From Aestuariirhabdus haliotis (GTDB taxonomy: Bacteria > Pseudomonadota > Gammaproteobacteria > Pseudomonadales > Aestuariirhabdaceae), in assembly GCF_023509475.1 (NCBI RefSeq), contig NZ_JAKSDZ010000002.1, positions 124,001-188,000 of the forward strand: 64,000 bases of DNA. The letters run 5' to 3'. Both the position numbers and the translations under genes were made by a program. Shown in pieces: positions 40,040 to 51,498 of the stretch (its first letter is position 1; every line of letters begins with the position of its first letter). The notes under the pieces are model-generated. The model was not told the origin of the DNA and did no database searches. It saw nothing but the letters and a program-made list of their open reading frames with translations.

Positions 40040-41335
40040 CTAAGCCGGGTCGGCATCTAGCCGCCCAATGACTTCAATCGCTTGTGCAACGGTAAAAAAA
40101 GACCCTACCACCAACACTCTATCGCTACCGGACGAGGACTCAACAGCCTCAATCAATGCGTTCTCGACACTACTATACAAGGACACCGAAGCAGATGCGA
40201 TCCCTGCCAAAGCTTGTTCTAACCGTAACACAGGACAGGCTCTGGGCACCGCTACCTGAGACAGCAACCAAGCATCACAGACAGGTGCCAAGGACTGTAT
40301 TACTCCTTCTATATCCTTATCTGCCAGCATGGCCAAAACACACAGGGTCTGGCCTTCCACAGGGTGATCCTCCAGACGCTGACAGAGGGCCTCTGAAGCC
40401 TGTGGGTTATGAGCGACATCCAGCACAAGCGGTATGGTGTAACCGCAGCTATTGGTCACCGTAAACTGTTGATAGCGTCCAGACAGACGGGCATTTTGGA
40501 TCCCCTGATATACCGCTGAATCAGGAATCGATAAAGAAGAGTTATGAAGCGCACAAATAGCGGTAGCGGCGTTATCAGATGGCAAAACGGGCTCAGGTAA
40601 ATTTTCCAGAATATGGGCAGTGCCCTGTAAATCTATGCCTTCGTAACACCAACCTTGACCTGTTGAGGTTTGCGTAAACGCCTCCCCTCTGGACAACAGA
40701 AAAGCCCCTGTCCGCTGGGCTTCATCAACGACCCCCGAATTGAGTTGACGACCACCATAGATAGCCGGCTTTGCGGCACGAAAGATCCCGGCTTTTTCCT
40801 TCCCGATCACATCAAGGTCGGAGCCCAGCCAATCCTCATGGTCAAGCGCGATCGACGTAACTACTGCGACATCGGCATCAATAATATTGACCGCATCCAG
40901 GCGACCACCCAAGCCGACTTCTAGCAACCACACATCGAGATTCGAGCGCTGAAAGATATCCAGCACAGCTAGAGTAGAAAATTCAAAATAGCTCAGAGAG
41001 GTCGTGTCACGAGCGCTTTCTATACGCTTGAAGCTGGAGACAATTTGCTGGTCTGTCGCCTCAACCCCATTAATGACCATGCGCTCGTTATACCGCAAAA
41101 GGTGTGGAGAGCTATAGACCCCAACCCGATAATCAGAGGCCTCTAGAATCGAAGAGAGGAAAGCGCAGGTGCTACCCTTACCATTAGTGCCAGCTACAGT
41201 GAAAACTGTAGCTGGCGTTGTGAGCAAACCCATTGATTGGGCGACCTTCGCTACCCGATCCAGACCCAAATCAATCTCTACCGGATGCAACCGCTCAAGA
41301 TATTCAAGCCAAACCGATAGCTGATCAGACTTCAT
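40040..41335 (-). CDS. folC: Folylpolyglutamate synthase / dihydrofolate synthase
   Basis: Adds glutamate to dihydropteroate and to folates. The Mur-ligase-type P-loop is [19 protein letters not shown], followed by [11 protein letters not shown] and a [10 protein letters not shown] strand. The C-terminal domain has [15 protein letters not shown]. Length is 431 from the ATG at 41335; a TTG directly upstream also fits. The start lies inside the end of accD (11-base overlap), so translation is coupled. Confidence 0.95.
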   Translation of the reverse strand: MKSDQLSVWLEYLERLHPVEIDLGLDRVAKVAQSMGLLTTPATVFTVAGTNGKGSTCAFLSSILEASDYRVGVYSSPHLLRYNERMVINGVEATDQQIVSSFKRIESARDTTSLSYFEFSTLAVLDIFQRSNLDVWLLEVGLGGRLDAVNIIDADVAVVTSIALDHEDWLGSDLDVIGKEKAGIFRAAKPAIYGGRQLNSGVVDEAQRTGAFLLSRGEAFTQTSTGQGWCYEGIDLQGTAHILENLPEPVLPSDNAATAICALHNSSLSIPDSAVYQGIQNARLSGRYQQFTVTNSCGYTIPLVLDVAHNPQASEALCQRLEDHPVEGQTLCVLAMLADKDIEGVIQSLAPVCDAWLLSQVAVPRACPVLRLEQALAGIASASVSLYSSVENALIEAVESSSGSDRVLVVGSFFTVAQAIEVIGRLDADPA

Positions 41336-42266
41336 CAACCTCTACTTCTGCCGCTTCCGGCTCCGGCTTAGTCTCCTCAAGGACGACAGGCTGCTCTTGC
41401 AGCGGTGCTTCAAGTCCTTGCATTTTGGATAATAGGCCTGACAGTGTGTTGCGCATGTCGGAGCGATTGATAATCATATCGACCGCACCATGCTCAAGTA
41501 AAAATTCGCTGCGCTGGAAGCCTTCAGGTAGCTTTTCACGCACGGTTTGCTCAATCACTCGCGGGCCTGCAAAGCCAATCAAGGCATTGGGTTCAGCCAG
41601 GTTCACATCACCCAACATAGCCAGGCTAGCAGATACGCCACCATAAACCGGATCGGTGAGAACTGACAGGTAAGGCAATCCAAGCTGTTTCATCTTCTCC
41701 AGTGCAGCTGACGTTTTAGCCATTTGCATCAAGGAAAAAAGCGCCTCTTGCATACGGGCGCCGCCGCTGGCGGAAAAGCAAATCAGCGGCAACTTATGCT
41801 CCAGACACTCATCGACAGCCCTGACAAAGCGAGCCCCTACAACGGAACCCATTGAGCCTCCCATAAAAGAGAACTCAAAAGCCACGACCACTACCGGAAC
41901 ACCATTAACCGTACCGCGACTGGCGACCAGAGCATCCGTTTCACCCGTGCTCTTTTGCGCAGTCACCAAACGATCTTTGTATTTTTTACTGTCTTTGAAT
42001 CGCAAACGGTCTTCAGGCACAAACTCGGCACCAAGCTCTTCACGACCCTCTTTATCCAGAAAATAATCGATCCGGGTTCGAGCTGTAATGCGCATGTGAT
42101 GCTCGCACTTCGGGCAAACATCCAGGTTCTTTTCAAGTTCTGGACGGTAGAGTACCGAATGACACTTGACACATTTCTTCCACAACCCTTCTGGCACGTT
42201 ACTGCGCTTATCGGCTTCACGACCGCTCAGGGATGATTTCAGTTTATCAACAAGCCAGTTGCTCAT
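41325..42266 (-). CDS. accD: Acetyl-CoA carboxylase carboxyltransferase beta subunit
   Basis: Transfers CO2 from carboxybiotin to acetyl-CoA to make malonyl-CoA, with AccA. The N-terminal zinc ribbon has paired cysteines in [10 protein letters not shown] and [10 protein letters not shown]. The crotonase-like core carries [25 protein letters not shown] and the [21 protein letters not shown] stretch. An acidic C-terminal tail ([12 protein letters not shown]) completes 313 residues. It lies 20 bases after trpA and overlaps folC. Confidence 0.96.
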   Translation of the reverse strand: MSNWLVDKLKSSLSGREADKRSNVPEGLWKKCVKCHSVLYRPELEKNLDVCPKCEHHMRITARTRIDYFLDKEGREELGAEFVPEDRLRFKDSKKYKDRLVTAQKSTGETDALVASRGTVNGVPVVVVAFEFSFMGGSMGSVVGARFVRAVDECLEHKLPLICFSASGGARMQEALFSLMQMAKTSAALEKMKQLGLPYLSVLTDPVYGGVSASLAMLGDVNLAEPNALIGFAGPRVIEQTVREKLPEGFQRSEFLLEHGAVDMIINRSDMRNTLSGLLSKMQGLEAPLQEQPVVLEETKPEPEAAEVEVDEV

Positions 42267-42286
42267 CTGTGGTTCCAGTCTGTTTA

Positions 42287-43099
42287 CTAACTGTTCAGCT
42301 TATCCATTGCCGCCCGCATATCTTTCAGAATAGCGGAAACACCAGCAATAGCCTTATCCGGTTGCTGCAGATTATTGGCTATCTGGTCAACCAAAACGCT
42401 GCCAACCACTACTCCATCGGCACACTGACTGACACTGGCCGCTGCTTGACCGTCACGAATGCCGAATCCAACACCTAAAGGCAGATCAGTAAGCTCACGC
42501 ATCATATTGATACGTTCAGCCACTGCCGTTGTATCCAGCGCAGCCGAGCCGGTAACACCCTTAAGCGATACGTAGTAAACATAACCACTGGCCTTGCTAC
42601 AGATGCTACGAATACGCTCCTTCGTAGTGGTTGGTGCCACCAGAAAAATTGTATCGATCTGCTTATCGCGAAGATAAACACTCAGACGATCCGTTTCCTC
42701 AGGAGGAAGATCAACCGTCAGTATGCCATCAACACCCGCTTCGGCAGCGCGATTGGCAAACAGCTCATAACCCATAATTTCGATAGGATTTAGGTACCCC
42801 ATCAGCACAACCGGGGTCTGATTATCCTTGGTGCGAAACTCTGACACCATGGCGAAAACGTCAGCTAATGTAACACCATGTGATAAAGCCCTCTCACTGG
42901 CCAACTGGATAGTTGGACCATCCGCCATCGGATCTGAAAAAGGTATCCCTAACTCGATAATATCCGCTCCCTCAGCAACCATTGCATGCATCAGTGGAAC
43001 CGTTAGCTCGGGCGAACTATCACCTGCAGTTACAAAGGGAATAAGGGCTTTACGTCCTGCCTGTTCAAGGCGCTGAAAACAATCTTTAATTCGACTCAT
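42287..43099 (-). CDS. trpA: Tryptophan synthase alpha subunit
   Basis: Cleaves indole-3-glycerol phosphate to indole, which is channelled to TrpB. The TIM-barrel marks are [32 protein letters not shown] (catalytic Glu and Asp), [21 protein letters not shown] and [13 protein letters not shown]. Length is 270. It lies 21 bases after trpB and directly upstream of accD. Confidence 0.97.
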   Translation of the reverse strand: MSRIKDCFQRLEQAGRKALIPFVTAGDSSPELTVPLMHAMVAEGADIIELGIPFSDPMADGPTIQLASERALSHGVTLADVFAMVSEFRTKDNQTPVVLMGYLNPIEIMGYELFANRAAEAGVDGILTVDLPPEETDRLSVYLRDKQIDTIFLVAPTTTKERIRSICSKASGYVYYVSLKGVTGSAALDTTAVAERINMMRELTDLPLGVGFGIRDGQAAASVSQCADGVVVGSVLVDQIANNLQQPDKAIAGVSAILKDMRAAMDKLNS

Positions 43100-43120
43100 A
43101 ACGATTACATTCCACCCCGA

Positions 43121-44350
43121 TTAATCCAGCACCTGAATACCGTCAATAGCCGCCACGGTATGGATATCTTTATCTCCCCGCCCCGACAGATTGACAACAA
43201 TTATCTGATTGGAACTCATAGTTGCAGCTAGCTTTTCAGCATAGGCTAGCGCATGACTACTCTCCAGAGCAGGCATTATGCCTTCCAACTGTGTCAGATC
43301 ACGAAACGCTGTAAGTGCCTCTTCATCGGTTACAGCAACATAATCAACACGACCGACATCTTTGAGCAAAGAATGCTCAGGCCCTACGCCCGGATAATCG
43401 AGACCCGCTGAAACCGAATGGGTTTCGATGATCTGGCCAGCCGCATCTGCCATCAGATAGGTCCGATTACCGTGTAGTACTCCAGGTTTTCCCGCGCATA
43501 GCGGAGCAGCATGCTGACCTGTATCCAGACCATTACCCCCTGCTTCTACACCATACATTTTGACTGTTTCATCTGCGATAAAAGGATGGAACAGGCCGAT
43601 CGCATTAGAGCCACCGCCAACACAAGCAACCAGAGCGTCTGGCAAACGACCATTTTGCTCCAGACATTGCTCACGAGCCTCACGCCCGATCACCGCCTGA
43701 AAATCACGTACGAGTTTAGGGTAAGGATGAGGGCCTGCCACCGTACCAATAATATAAAAGGTGTCATCCACATGGGTGACCCAATGACGCATAGCTTCGT
43801 TCATGGCGTCCTTGAGAGTTCGAGAACCGGATTCAACAGAGACCACCTCGGCACCCAGCAATTTCATGCGGTAAACATTCAGGGCCTGGCGCTGAATATC
43901 CTCTGCTCCCATAAATACCGTGCACTGCATACCCAAACGGGCTGCAACAGTGGCACTGGCCACTCCGTGCTGACCGGCTCCGGTCTCAGCAATAACCCGT
44001 TTTTTACCCATATGCTTGGCCAGAAGCGCTTGCCCAATGGTGTTATTCACCTTATGAGCGCCGGTGTGATTGAGATCTTCACGCTTGAGAAAGATCCGAG
44101 CACCACCAATTTTATCCGACCATCGCTGAGCCAGATAAAGAGGGGATGGGCGGCCCACATAAAAAGCCAGATCGCGATCAAATTCAGCTTGAAACGCAGA
44201 ATCTTTTGCAAGCTTCTCGTAGGTTAGCGCCAGCTCATCCAGCGCAGCCATCAAGGTTTCGGATACAAACCGACCGCCATAGGGACCAAAATGCCCCCCC
44301 GCATCAGGCATGTTCAACAACTCTTCGGTACTCATTTTAATATCTGACAC
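43121..44350 (-). CDS. trpB: Tryptophan synthase beta subunit
   Basis: PLP enzyme that condenses indole with serine. It shows [28 protein letters not shown] (PLP Lys), [27 protein letters not shown] and NLSGRGDKD. Length is 409 with the GTG at 44350. That start is favoured because AGAGAGG lies six bases upstream, although it overlaps the end of trpF by 14 bases. The in-frame ATG at 44335, just after the trpF stop, has no site at a usable distance. Confidence 0.96.
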   Translation of the reverse strand: MSDIKMSTEELLNMPDAGGHFGPYGGRFVSETLMAALDELALTYEKLAKDSAFQAEFDRDLAFYVGRPSPLYLAQRWSDKIGGARIFLKREDLNHTGAHKVNNTIGQALLAKHMGKKRVIAETGAGQHGVASATVAARLGMQCTVFMGAEDIQRQALNVYRMKLLGAEVVSVESGSRTLKDAMNEAMRHWVTHVDDTFYIIGTVAGPHPYPKLVRDFQAVIGREAREQCLEQNGRLPDALVACVGGGSNAIGLFHPFIADETVKMYGVEAGGNGLDTGQHAAPLCAGKPGVLHGNRTYLMADAAGQIIETHSVSAGLDYPGVGPEHSLLKDVGRVDYVAVTDEEALTAFRDLTQLEGIMPALESSHALAYAEKLAATMSSNQIIVVNLSGRGDKDIHTVAAIDGIQVLD

Positions 44351-44960
44351 TGGCTACCTCTCTTGTAAACGCCAGAATTTTTTGGTGATCCTTTATGCCG
44401 GGTGCGGCTTCAACACCACCACTCACATCCACAGCATAGGGCCGTACTGAGGCAATAGCTTGCCCCACATTAGCAGCATCAAGTCCACCGGCAAGAATAA
44501 TTGGCTGGAGACTTGGGGGAACCAGGTCCCAATTAAAGACCTCTCCTGTGCCGCCCGGAACTCCTTTCTTATAAGTATCTAATAGCAATCCAAGAGCATC
44601 TGGATATAAAGTCATCTCCGCAGCAATTTGATCATGACTGCGAACTCGCAACGCCTTGATAAAAGGACGTGAGAAACTATTACAATAACTTGCTGATTCG
44701 TTGCCATGAAACTGCAACAGATCCAATCGGGTTTGATCGATTACTGCCTGCACTTCCAATTCAGGTGTATCGACAAACAAACCCACAGTTGTTACGAAAG
44801 GAGGTAGCTTTTGGATCACAGCCGCCGCATCGATTGGCGATATATATCGAGGGCTTGGAGGATAAAAAACGAATCCAAGCGCATTCACTCCAGCCTTTAT
44901 TGCCGCAACAGCATCCTCAAGGCGGGTAATACCGCAAACCTTGACCCGCGTAACGTCCAT
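44337..44960 (-). CDS. trpF: Phosphoribosylanthranilate isomerase
   Basis: Amadori isomerase in tryptophan synthesis, here a single-function enzyme and not fused to TrpC. The catalytic Cys is in [12 protein letters not shown] and the general acid Asp in [23 protein letters not shown] and [15 protein letters not shown] complete the barrel, with [15 protein letters not shown] near the phosphate site. Length is 207. It lies 56 bases after truA and overlaps trpB. Confidence 0.95.
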   Translation of the reverse strand: MDVTRVKVCGITRLEDAVAAIKAGVNALGFVFYPPSPRYISPIDAAAVIQKLPPFVTTVGLFVDTPELEVQAVIDQTRLDLLQFHGNESASYCNSFSRPFIKALRVRSHDQIAAEMTLYPDALGLLLDTYKKGVPGGTGEVFNWDLVPPSLQPIILAGGLDAANVGQAIASVRPYAVDVSGGVEAAPGIKDHQKILAFTREVASVRY

Positions 44961-45016
44961 TGAAATGCCTCAAATGATGCGATAGTAACAGATTGATTTC
45001 TCTTTGAGTATTGCAA

Positions 45017-45865
45017 TTATGCCAGCAGGGGACCTAGAAACATGGGTCCTAAAATACCCGGCCTGGGCAGACTAAACTGCTCCGGATAACCTACATCAAC
45101 GAAATACAACCCATAGGGTGGCGCCGTTACTCCCCCTCGAGCCCTGTCCTTGTGGTCAAGCACTTCCTGCGCCCAGCTAACCGGCTCTTTACCGGAACCA
45201 ATGGCCATTAATACACCGGCTATATTTCGAATCATATGATGTAGAAATGCGTTCGCCTGAACATCAATCACAATCAGCGAACCAAACCGCTGAACCTTCA
45301 GATCCGTAATCGTTCGCACCGGGCTTTTGGCCTGACAACCGACAGCTCTGTAAGAAGAAAAGTCGTGCTCTCCCAACAGACAACGGGACGCCTCCTCCAT
45401 CTTATCGACATCCAAGGGCCGGTAATTCCAGGTCACGCCTCTCGGCAAAATAGCAGATCGTGTAGGCTGATTAAGAATCACATAGCGATAGCGTCGATAA
45501 ACGGCAGAAAAGCGAGCATGAAAGTCAGGATCCACTTCCTGAACCCAGTTGATGGCAATATCGTCTGGCAAATTAGCATTGGCACCAAAAGCCCACCCCC
45601 TTGGTGTCCGCTTGGCTGGAGAGTCAAAATGAATAACCTGATGACTCGCATGCACGCCACTATCAGTACGTCCTGCACAGACTACTGACACCTCATGGTT
45701 GGCCACCGAACCAAAAGCAGACTCTACATGACGCTGAACAGAAGCAATTCCTGAGCGCTGGGCCTGCCAGCCATGATAATCAGCCCCATCATACTGAACG
45801 CTTGCAGCATAACGACGAAGGGCAGAGTCTACAGACCCTGCCCCTTCATTCACTTCATTGATCAT
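45017..45865 (-). CDS. truA: tRNA pseudouridine(38-40) synthase
   Basis: Makes pseudouridine at positions 38-40 of the anticodon stem-loop. The catalytic Asp is in VVCAGRTDSGVHA. Further family marks are QYDGADYHGWQAQ, YRYVILNQ and FLHHMIRNIAGVLMAIG. It has 282 residues, with a 15-residue N-terminal extension before the usual fold. Its ATG overlaps the fimV TAA by one base (TAATG), so it is coupled to fimV. Confidence 0.96.
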   Translation of the reverse strand: MINEVNEGAGSVDSALRRYAASVQYDGADYHGWQAQRSGIASVQRHVESAFGSVANHEVSVVCAGRTDSGVHASHQVIHFDSPAKRTPRGWAFGANANLPDDIAINWVQEVDPDFHARFSAVYRRYRYVILNQPTRSAILPRGVTWNYRPLDVDKMEEASRCLLGEHDFSSYRAVGCQAKSPVRTITDLKVQRFGSLIVIDVQANAFLHHMIRNIAGVLMAIGSGKEPVSWAQEVLDHKDRARGGVTAPPYGLYFVDVGYPEQFSLPRPGILGPMFLGPLLA

Positions 45866-48846
45866 TATCCGATTTGATCTAACAGACCTTGAGCTTCTTT
45901 CAGTTGTGCTTCATCACCCTCTTTCAGCACCTCCTCCAGAATATCTCGGGCACCATCAACATCGCCCATATCTACATAGGCTCGAGCCAAGTCCAGCTTG
46001 GTAGAAGTTTCATTGGTTCCGGCCAGGAAATCGAACTCTTCATCCATTGAATCTTCACCCTCAACCTCAAATTCGGATGCCAGACTTTCAGTAGCCGCAT
46101 CTAAGGCTGCCATGTCGGAACCGGAAGCCAAACCTTCAGCTAACTGATCAAAATCATCAGCACTGTCGGAATCAATCTCACTGAGATCGAGGTCACCCTT
46201 CGCTGGCTCGGCCACATTTTCAGCCACAGATACGTCTGCATCCATAGCTACTTCCAAATCAGGCTCCGCCTCCAACTCAAGATCAGCAGCCAAATCCTCT
46301 TCAGCATCACCAAGCTCAAACTCAATATCGGGAAGCCCCTTATCATCCGACGCATCGAAAAGCTCCTCCCCTAGAGATTCCTCTGCAGGAGCTTCGGGGT
46401 CATCAAGCGACAGGTCAAACTCATCATCAAGCTCAGCCGGAACCTCAGCTTCTGCTGCTAGATCCTCCGTCAGATCCAGACCCAACTCCTCAAGATCATC
46501 CGCCTCCGGCTCGCCACCCAAGGACAGATCAAGCTCGGCATCCGGCTCTTCAGTTATACCCGCCTCGAGATCTCCCAGATCAAACTCATCATTTTCAGCG
46601 TCGAGGGTTAATTCATTATCCAGGGTAAACTCATTATCATCGACTTCATCGAGGTTATTGATGTCGACATCCAGCGACGAATCCAATTCTAGAGGATCAT
46701 CAAGTGACAACTCTTCCTTGGAATCCAGGCCAAAATCCAGCGAGTCTTCAGCATCAGATCCCGCCAGTTGCATAAAGTCATCTTCAGCCGTATCGACCTC
46801 AAGATCATCGAGAGAAAATTCCGCGGCATCCTCACCGGCACTCAAATCATCCAGGGACAAGGCTTCGTCGAGATCATCTACATCAAGCCCCTCAGCGCCG
46901 GCAACACCAGATCCCGCGGCTTCTAGAGCACCTGCTGGAAATTTGGCCTTCAGTGATTCCGCCTCCTGCATTGCGATGGAATCACCCAGAGCACTTAGCT
47001 CATTTTCCTGCTTGACAAAAGCAGGCGCGTCCTTCATTTCGGCATAAGCTTCAAGCAGCTTTACTCTCAAATCAGAGCGAGAAGGCTCCTTCACAATAGC
47101 ATTAGTCAGCAGCTCAACGGCCTGATTGTAACGCCCATAAGCGATATAAATATCGGCTTCACCGATGGCATCACCTGTTTGAGCGGTGGTTGTTTCAGAG
47201 ACATCATCAAGGTCGCCATCAAGGGAAAGTTCTTCTTCAGCACCACGCTCATCAACACTTGCATCCGAATCGGCCGCCATATCAAGTTCAGGCGCGACCT
47301 CATCAATTTGTTCGACAGGCTGGGACAGGTCGTCCGACTGATCATCCCCACCAGCTGAGCGACGACGAGCCATCAAACCAAGGCCCACCAACAAAACAAC
47401 AACCCCTCCGGCTGCGGCCAGGTAAATGGGGTTCTGAAGAACCTGATCAAGCAATGACGGTTCTTCCACTACAGGGGTTGGTTTAGCAACTTCGGGTTTT
47501 GGAGGTACTGGCTCAGGTTTGGGCTCTGGAGTCGGCTCCTCCACCTTAGGTTCTGGCTTAGGCATTGGAACGGCTACAGAAGAATCACCAGACTCTGGTG
47601 TCACAGCTGGCTGCTGCCCAGCATCTACTGGCTCTTCCGCATAATTATAATCAACCTCTTCAGGGCTTTCGCTCTGTGTAGCCAATTGGGCCTGAAGAGC
47701 CGCCAGCTGCTCGTCTTTAAGCGACAACAGGCGCTGCAAGGTTTCAATCTGCTCTTCAAGCTCACCTAGCTGACTACTGGTTTCGCCGCTTTCACGAAGT
47801 GCTTTATCGAGTTTTTCCTGAGTAATGGCCAGTTCATTTTGAAGCGCTTCGGTGTCGGCACCAGCCATGGCGCTGTCACTATCACTACCGGAAGTGTTCT
47901 CGCCCGTTTGACTGGCACTAGCCAAAGACAGCTTGCCATCATCGGTTTCTTTGGGTGTTTCAGATTCAACTGAATCGCGACGTGACGCATCAAGCTGCGG
48001 CGCACCAAGATTGCGCTGATCACGCCACTGCTGATTTTGCACGGCCACTTCAGCAATTGCCTGGCGCTGCGTTAAGCGCTCAACCTCATCAAGGTTCGGC
48101 AAACGCAATACCTGCCCCTTTTTAAGCAAGTTTATATTCTGCTTAATAAAGGCATCCGGATTGATTTGTTGAATCGCCACCATTGTCTGCTGAATACTAA
48201 CGTCTCTAGAAGGACGATTCGTTGCCGCAATCTCCCACAACGTATCATTGCTAGATGTTGTGTAGGTTCCACCACCCAGATCCGCACTATCAACACGAGG
48301 CTGTTCGGGCGTCATCGCCTTAGCGGGCTCCGCTGGCTTCATTGCTGGCTTGGAGTCAGGCTTGGCTGTTGGCATCGCTGGTTTGCTGGATGCAACCGGA
48401 TCTACAGGTTTCGCTGCAGGCGGTGCAACTGGTGCAGGAATCTCATCGGTAAACGTAGGCGGGTCGAGTAGCAGCGTATATTCACGCAGCAAACGACCAT
48501 TTGGCCAGTGCAGTTCAAGCAGGAAATTAAGGTAAGGCTCACGAACCGGTTTACGGCTGCTCACCTCAACATAAGCTGAGCCATCGGCTCTCACTATGGT
48601 TTTGAACTTTAAGTTGGTCAGGAAGAAGTCACGCTCAACGCCCGCCAACGTAAAATCTTCTCGGGATGCCAGGCTGGGTAAAACCTCACTTTGACCGAGC
48701 CCTTTCAATTCGATCAGTTCAATTTCTGCACTCAGTGGCTGGTTAAGCCCAGAACGCAGGGTTATATCCCCCAACCCTAGCGCCTGCGCTGTCGTAGAGC
48801 TCAAAGCTCCCGCTGCTGCCATAGCCAATACAAGCTTGCGAACCAT
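45865..48846 (-). CDS. fimV: FimV polarity / type IV pilus assembly protein
   Basis: Large inner-membrane hub that recruits pilus and polarity factors to the cell pole and binds peptidoglycan. The start at 48846 gives a signal peptide (MVRKLVLAMAAAGALSSTTA) and follows GAAGGA. Order: FimV N-terminal domain to about 145, a Pro/Lys-rich linker, a LysM repeat near 195-255 and a coiled coil near 335-385. One TM helix follows (PIYLAAAGGVVVLLVGLGLM), then a short TPR segment (GEADIYIAYGRYNQAVELL). A very acidic region of nearly 300 residues with repeated LSLDD/DLDL units leads to a C-terminal TPR (KLDLARAYVDMGDVDGAR). It is 993 residues. It heads the truA-trpF-trpBA-accD... block. Confidence 0.94.
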   Translation of the reverse strand: MVRKLVLAMAAAGALSSTTAQALGLGDITLRSGLNQPLSAEIELIELKGLGQSEVLPSLASREDFTLAGVERDFFLTNLKFKTIVRADGSAYVEVSSRKPVREPYLNFLLELHWPNGRLLREYTLLLDPPTFTDEIPAPVAPPAAKPVDPVASSKPAMPTAKPDSKPAMKPAEPAKAMTPEQPRVDSADLGGGTYTTSSNDTLWEIAATNRPSRDVSIQQTMVAIQQINPDAFIKQNINLLKKGQVLRLPNLDEVERLTQRQAIAEVAVQNQQWRDQRNLGAPQLDASRRDSVESETPKETDDGKLSLASASQTGENTSGSDSDSAMAGADTEALQNELAITQEKLDKALRESGETSSQLGELEEQIETLQRLLSLKDEQLAALQAQLATQSESPEEVDYNYAEEPVDAGQQPAVTPESGDSSVAVPMPKPEPKVEEPTPEPKPEPVPPKPEVAKPTPVVEEPSLLDQVLQNPIYLAAAGGVVVLLVGLGLMARRRSAGGDDQSDDLSQPVEQIDEVAPELDMAADSDASVDERGAEEELSLDGDLDDVSETTTAQTGDAIGEADIYIAYGRYNQAVELLTNAIVKEPSRSDLRVKLLEAYAEMKDAPAFVKQENELSALGDSIAMQEAESLKAKFPAGALEAAGSGVAGAEGLDVDDLDEALSLDDLSAGEDAAEFSLDDLEVDTAEDDFMQLAGSDAEDSLDFGLDSKEELSLDDPLELDSSLDVDINNLDEVDDNEFTLDNELTLDAENDEFDLGDLEAGITEEPDAELDLSLGGEPEADDLEELGLDLTEDLAAEAEVPAELDDEFDLSLDDPEAPAEESLGEELFDASDDKGLPDIEFELGDAEEDLAADLELEAEPDLEVAMDADVSVAENVAEPAKGDLDLSEIDSDSADDFDQLAEGLASGSDMAALDAATESLASEFEVEGEDSMDEEFDFLAGTNETSTKLDLARAYVDMGDVDGARDILEEVLKEGDEAQLKEAQGLLDQIG

Positions 48847-49143
48847 AGTTCTTAGTCCTTCGTTTCTGTCTTCGACCAATTCACCAGCCCCCCCGGAGTA
48901 AGTCATCCTTAACTCCCGACAAGTGAACAGCTGACCACAGACTAACCAGACTCCTGCCGAGACCCGGTTGTCAGTTAATAATACATACTAGCTGATTGTA
49001 GAAAAAAGCTAGAAAGCTTATGCACAAGTTTCAGTAAGTATCAATTATAAATGGTTTTTTATCAATATCTGTTAGGAGGGTACAGAAATCACGGCAACCA
49101 TTAGCCGTCGATTCTTCGACGTAGTGCACAGTTTTGCATCAGA
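48847..49143. other. A/T-rich intergenic region carrying the fimV promoter region
   Basis: No gene is supported in the 412 bases between fimV and asd; the asd terminator fills the right end. The remainder is A/T-rich. On the minus strand a TATAAT hexamer at 49044-49049 has no good -35. A TTGATA (16-base spacer) to CATAAG pair lies just downstream of it. A small GTCGA/TCGAC hairpin lies near 49105-49120. The fimV promoter is presumably here, but I cannot fix it. Confidence 0.4.
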
Positions 49144-49146
49144 GAC

Positions 49147-49203
49147 AAAAAAACGAACCCCATACCCAGACTCAAAAAACAGAGTTGAAGTCCCGGTATG
49201 GGG
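49147..49203 (-). terminator. Long-stem terminator after asd
   Basis: On the minus strand CCCCATACC (49195-49203) pairs perfectly with GGTATGGGG (49158-49166). An inner ACTC/GAGT stem caps the structure around a U-rich loop, and TTCGTTTTTTTG follows. It ends the leuCDB-asd unit before fimV. Confidence 0.8.
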
Positions 49204-49258
49204 CCAGAGAACGACCATCTAACCAACAATCGATTCAATACCAGCGCATCACTGCCGA

Positions 49259-50371
49259 TCAAACACTCAACAGTATCCTTAACATACGCCGCAGAGGTTC
49301 CGCCGCCCCCCACAACAACTGATCACCCACAGAGAACGCCGATAAATACTGAGGCCCCATACTAAGCTTACGCAAACGACCAACCGGAACCGAGAGCGTT
49401 CCGGTAGCGACAGTCGGTGTGAGTCCTGCAATGGTTTCATCGCGATGATTGGGAACTACTTTCACCCAGTCGTTATGCTCAGCCAACATCGCCTCGATAT
49501 CGGTCAACGGGATATGCTCTTTCAATTTTACGGTGAAAGCCTGGCTATGGCTTCGCATAGCACCAATACGCACACAGTTACCATCGACAGCAATGGGGTT
49601 CGTATCCCGACCAAGAATCTTGTTCGTTTCAACCTGTCCCTTCCACTCTTCCCGGCTTTGACCGCTCTCCAGCTCACTATCGATCCAGGGAATCAGGCTC
49701 CCCGCCAACGGAACACCAAAGTTAGCGGCAGGAAAATCCGCAGAGCGCATTGCATCTGTCACCTTACGATCAATGTCGAGAATAGCGCTGGAAGGCGTGG
49801 CCAGCTCATCAGCAACAACGCTATTCAATGCCCCCATCTGATTGAGCAGTTCTCGCATATTCTGGGCACCCGCCCCGGATGCCGCCTGATAAGTCTGGGA
49901 TGTTAGCCATTCAATTGCATCGGCCTTGAACAAGCCTCCCAACGCCATCAACATCAAGCTAACCGTACAGTTACCGCCAACGAAGGTTTTACCTCCGGCA
50001 TCCAGCGCCTTATCGATGACGTCACGATTGACGGGATCCAGAATAATGACGCTCTCACTCGCCATACGTAACGACGAGGCCGCATCGATCCAATAGCCCT
50101 TCCAGCCTGCATCCCGTAAAGGTTGATAGACAGATTTGGTGTAATCCCCACCCTGGCATGTCAGCACCACGTCCATCTGTGCCAACTCATGAATATCTCG
50201 CGCATCTTTCAGCAACGGTATGATTTTACCGACCTCTGGACCCGCCTGCCCCATCTGAGAGGTGGTAAAAAACACGGGATCGATATCGGCAAAATCATTC
50301 TCTTCGGCCATACGCTGCATCAGTACCGAACCGACCATGCCACGCCAACCTACAAACCCAACTTTCAACAT
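49259..50371 (-). CDS. asd: Aspartate-semialdehyde dehydrogenase
   Basis: NADPH enzyme that reduces aspartyl phosphate to the semialdehyde, the branch point to lysine/DAP, threonine and methionine. The nucleotide site is [19 protein letters not shown], the catalytic Cys is in [14 protein letters not shown], and [16 protein letters not shown] follows. Length is 370. It is the last gene after leuB (29-base gap), as in Pseudomonas. Confidence 0.96.
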   Translation of the reverse strand: MLKVGFVGWRGMVGSVLMQRMAEENDFADIDPVFFTTSQMGQAGPEVGKIIPLLKDARDIHELAQMDVVLTCQGGDYTKSVYQPLRDAGWKGYWIDAASSLRMASESVIILDPVNRDVIDKALDAGGKTFVGGNCTVSLMLMALGGLFKADAIEWLTSQTYQAASGAGAQNMRELLNQMGALNSVVADELATPSSAILDIDRKVTDAMRSADFPAANFGVPLAGSLIPWIDSELESGQSREEWKGQVETNKILGRDTNPIAVDGNCVRIGAMRSHSQAFTVKLKEHIPLTDIEAMLAEHNDWVKVVPNHRDETIAGLTPTVATGTLSVPVGRLRKLSMGPQYLSAFSVGDQLLWGAAEPLRRMLRILLSV

Positions 50372-50400
50372 TTTCTAACTCCTACCGCTAGCGTATTTTC

Positions 50401-51477
50401 TCAGACCAATGCGGCCAAGACAGCATCACCCATTTGGCGAGTACTCACCTGCTGACAACCTTCAGATTGAATATCTGCGGTTCTCAAACCCTGATCCAAA
50501 ACCTGACTTACTGCCGCCTCAATGGCATCAGCAGCCTCGGTCTCTGACAATGAATAGCGCAGCATCATCGCCGCCGACAGGATTGTCGCTAGCGGGTTGG
50601 CAATACCTTTGCCGGCAATATCCGGCGCCGAGCCGTGACAAGGCTCATACATACCCTTACCATTTTCATCAAGGGACGCCGATGGCAGCATACCAATCGA
50701 ACCTGTGAGCATGGCCGCGGCATCGGAAAGAATGTCACCAAACATGTTGCCCGTTACCATCACATCAAATTGTTTCGGGGCCTTCACCAGCTGCATGGCA
50801 GCATTATCGACATACATATGGCTGAGTTCGACATCGGGGTAATCCTTTGCCATCTCATCCATGATTTCACGCCAAAGCACGGTCACTTCCAGCACATTAG
50901 CCTTATCGACCGAGCACAATTTTCCACCACGCTTACGCGCCGCCTCAAAAGCGACCTTGCCGATACGCCGAATTTCAGATTCCGAATAAACGTAAGTATT
51001 GAAACCCTGACGCTCACCATTATCCAGCATCCGAATACCCCTTGGCTGACCAAAATAGATCCCCCCGGTCAGCTCGCGAACAATAAGGATATCCAGACCA
51101 GAAACCACCTCAGGTTTCAGCGTCGAAGCATCCGCCAACTGAGGATAAAGAATTGCCGGGCGCAAGTTGCCGAACAGTTGCAGGCCAGACCTTAATCCCA
51201 GCAAGCCTTTTTCAGGACGTATTGCCATATCCAGACCATCCCATTTAGGGCCACCCACGGCACCAAGCAAAATAGCATCGGCAGCGCGCGCTTTTTCCAT
51301 GGTTTCTTCAGGCAAGGGAACCTCATGAACATCTATCGCACTACCGCCCACCAGCGCCTGATCAAACGATAGATCAAGGGAAAAACGCGACTTGACAGCT
51401 TCCAGCACCTTGACGGCTTCCGCTGTAATTTCTGGCCCAATGCCATCACCTGGTAAAATCAAAACCTGCTTAGTCAT
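50401..51477 (-). CDS. leuB: 3-isopropylmalate dehydrogenase
   Basis: Third specific step of leucine synthesis, oxidative decarboxylation using NAD. It opens [21 protein letters not shown], with [21 protein letters not shown] in the substrate arm. The family signature is [26 protein letters not shown] and the NAD site is [19 protein letters not shown]. It has 358 residues from the ATG at 51477, preceded by GGAAG at seven bases. A GTG immediately before is too close to the site. Confidence 0.96.
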   Translation of the reverse strand: MTKQVLILPGDGIGPEITAEAVKVLEAVKSRFSLDLSFDQALVGGSAIDVHEVPLPEETMEKARAADAILLGAVGGPKWDGLDMAIRPEKGLLGLRSGLQLFGNLRPAILYPQLADASTLKPEVVSGLDILIVRELTGGIYFGQPRGIRMLDNGERQGFNTYVYSESEIRRIGKVAFEAARKRGGKLCSVDKANVLEVTVLWREIMDEMAKDYPDVELSHMYVDNAAMQLVKAPKQFDVMVTGNMFGDILSDAAAMLTGSIGMLPSASLDENGKGMYEPCHGSAPDIAGKGIANPLATILSAAMMLRYSLSETEAADAIEAAVSQVLDQGLRTADIQSEGCQQVSTRQMGDAVLAALV

Positions 51478-51498
51478 CACTTGTCTTCCATTAAAAAT

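Noticed and set aside
43511-44227. Plus-strand open frame opposite trpB (about 238 codons)
   Set aside because: Shadow of trpB; no ribosome site or family motifs.
49101-49313. Short minus-strand frame between asd and fimV (about 70 codons)
   Set aside because: Most of it is the asd 3' end in another frame and the terminator stem; no ribosome site.
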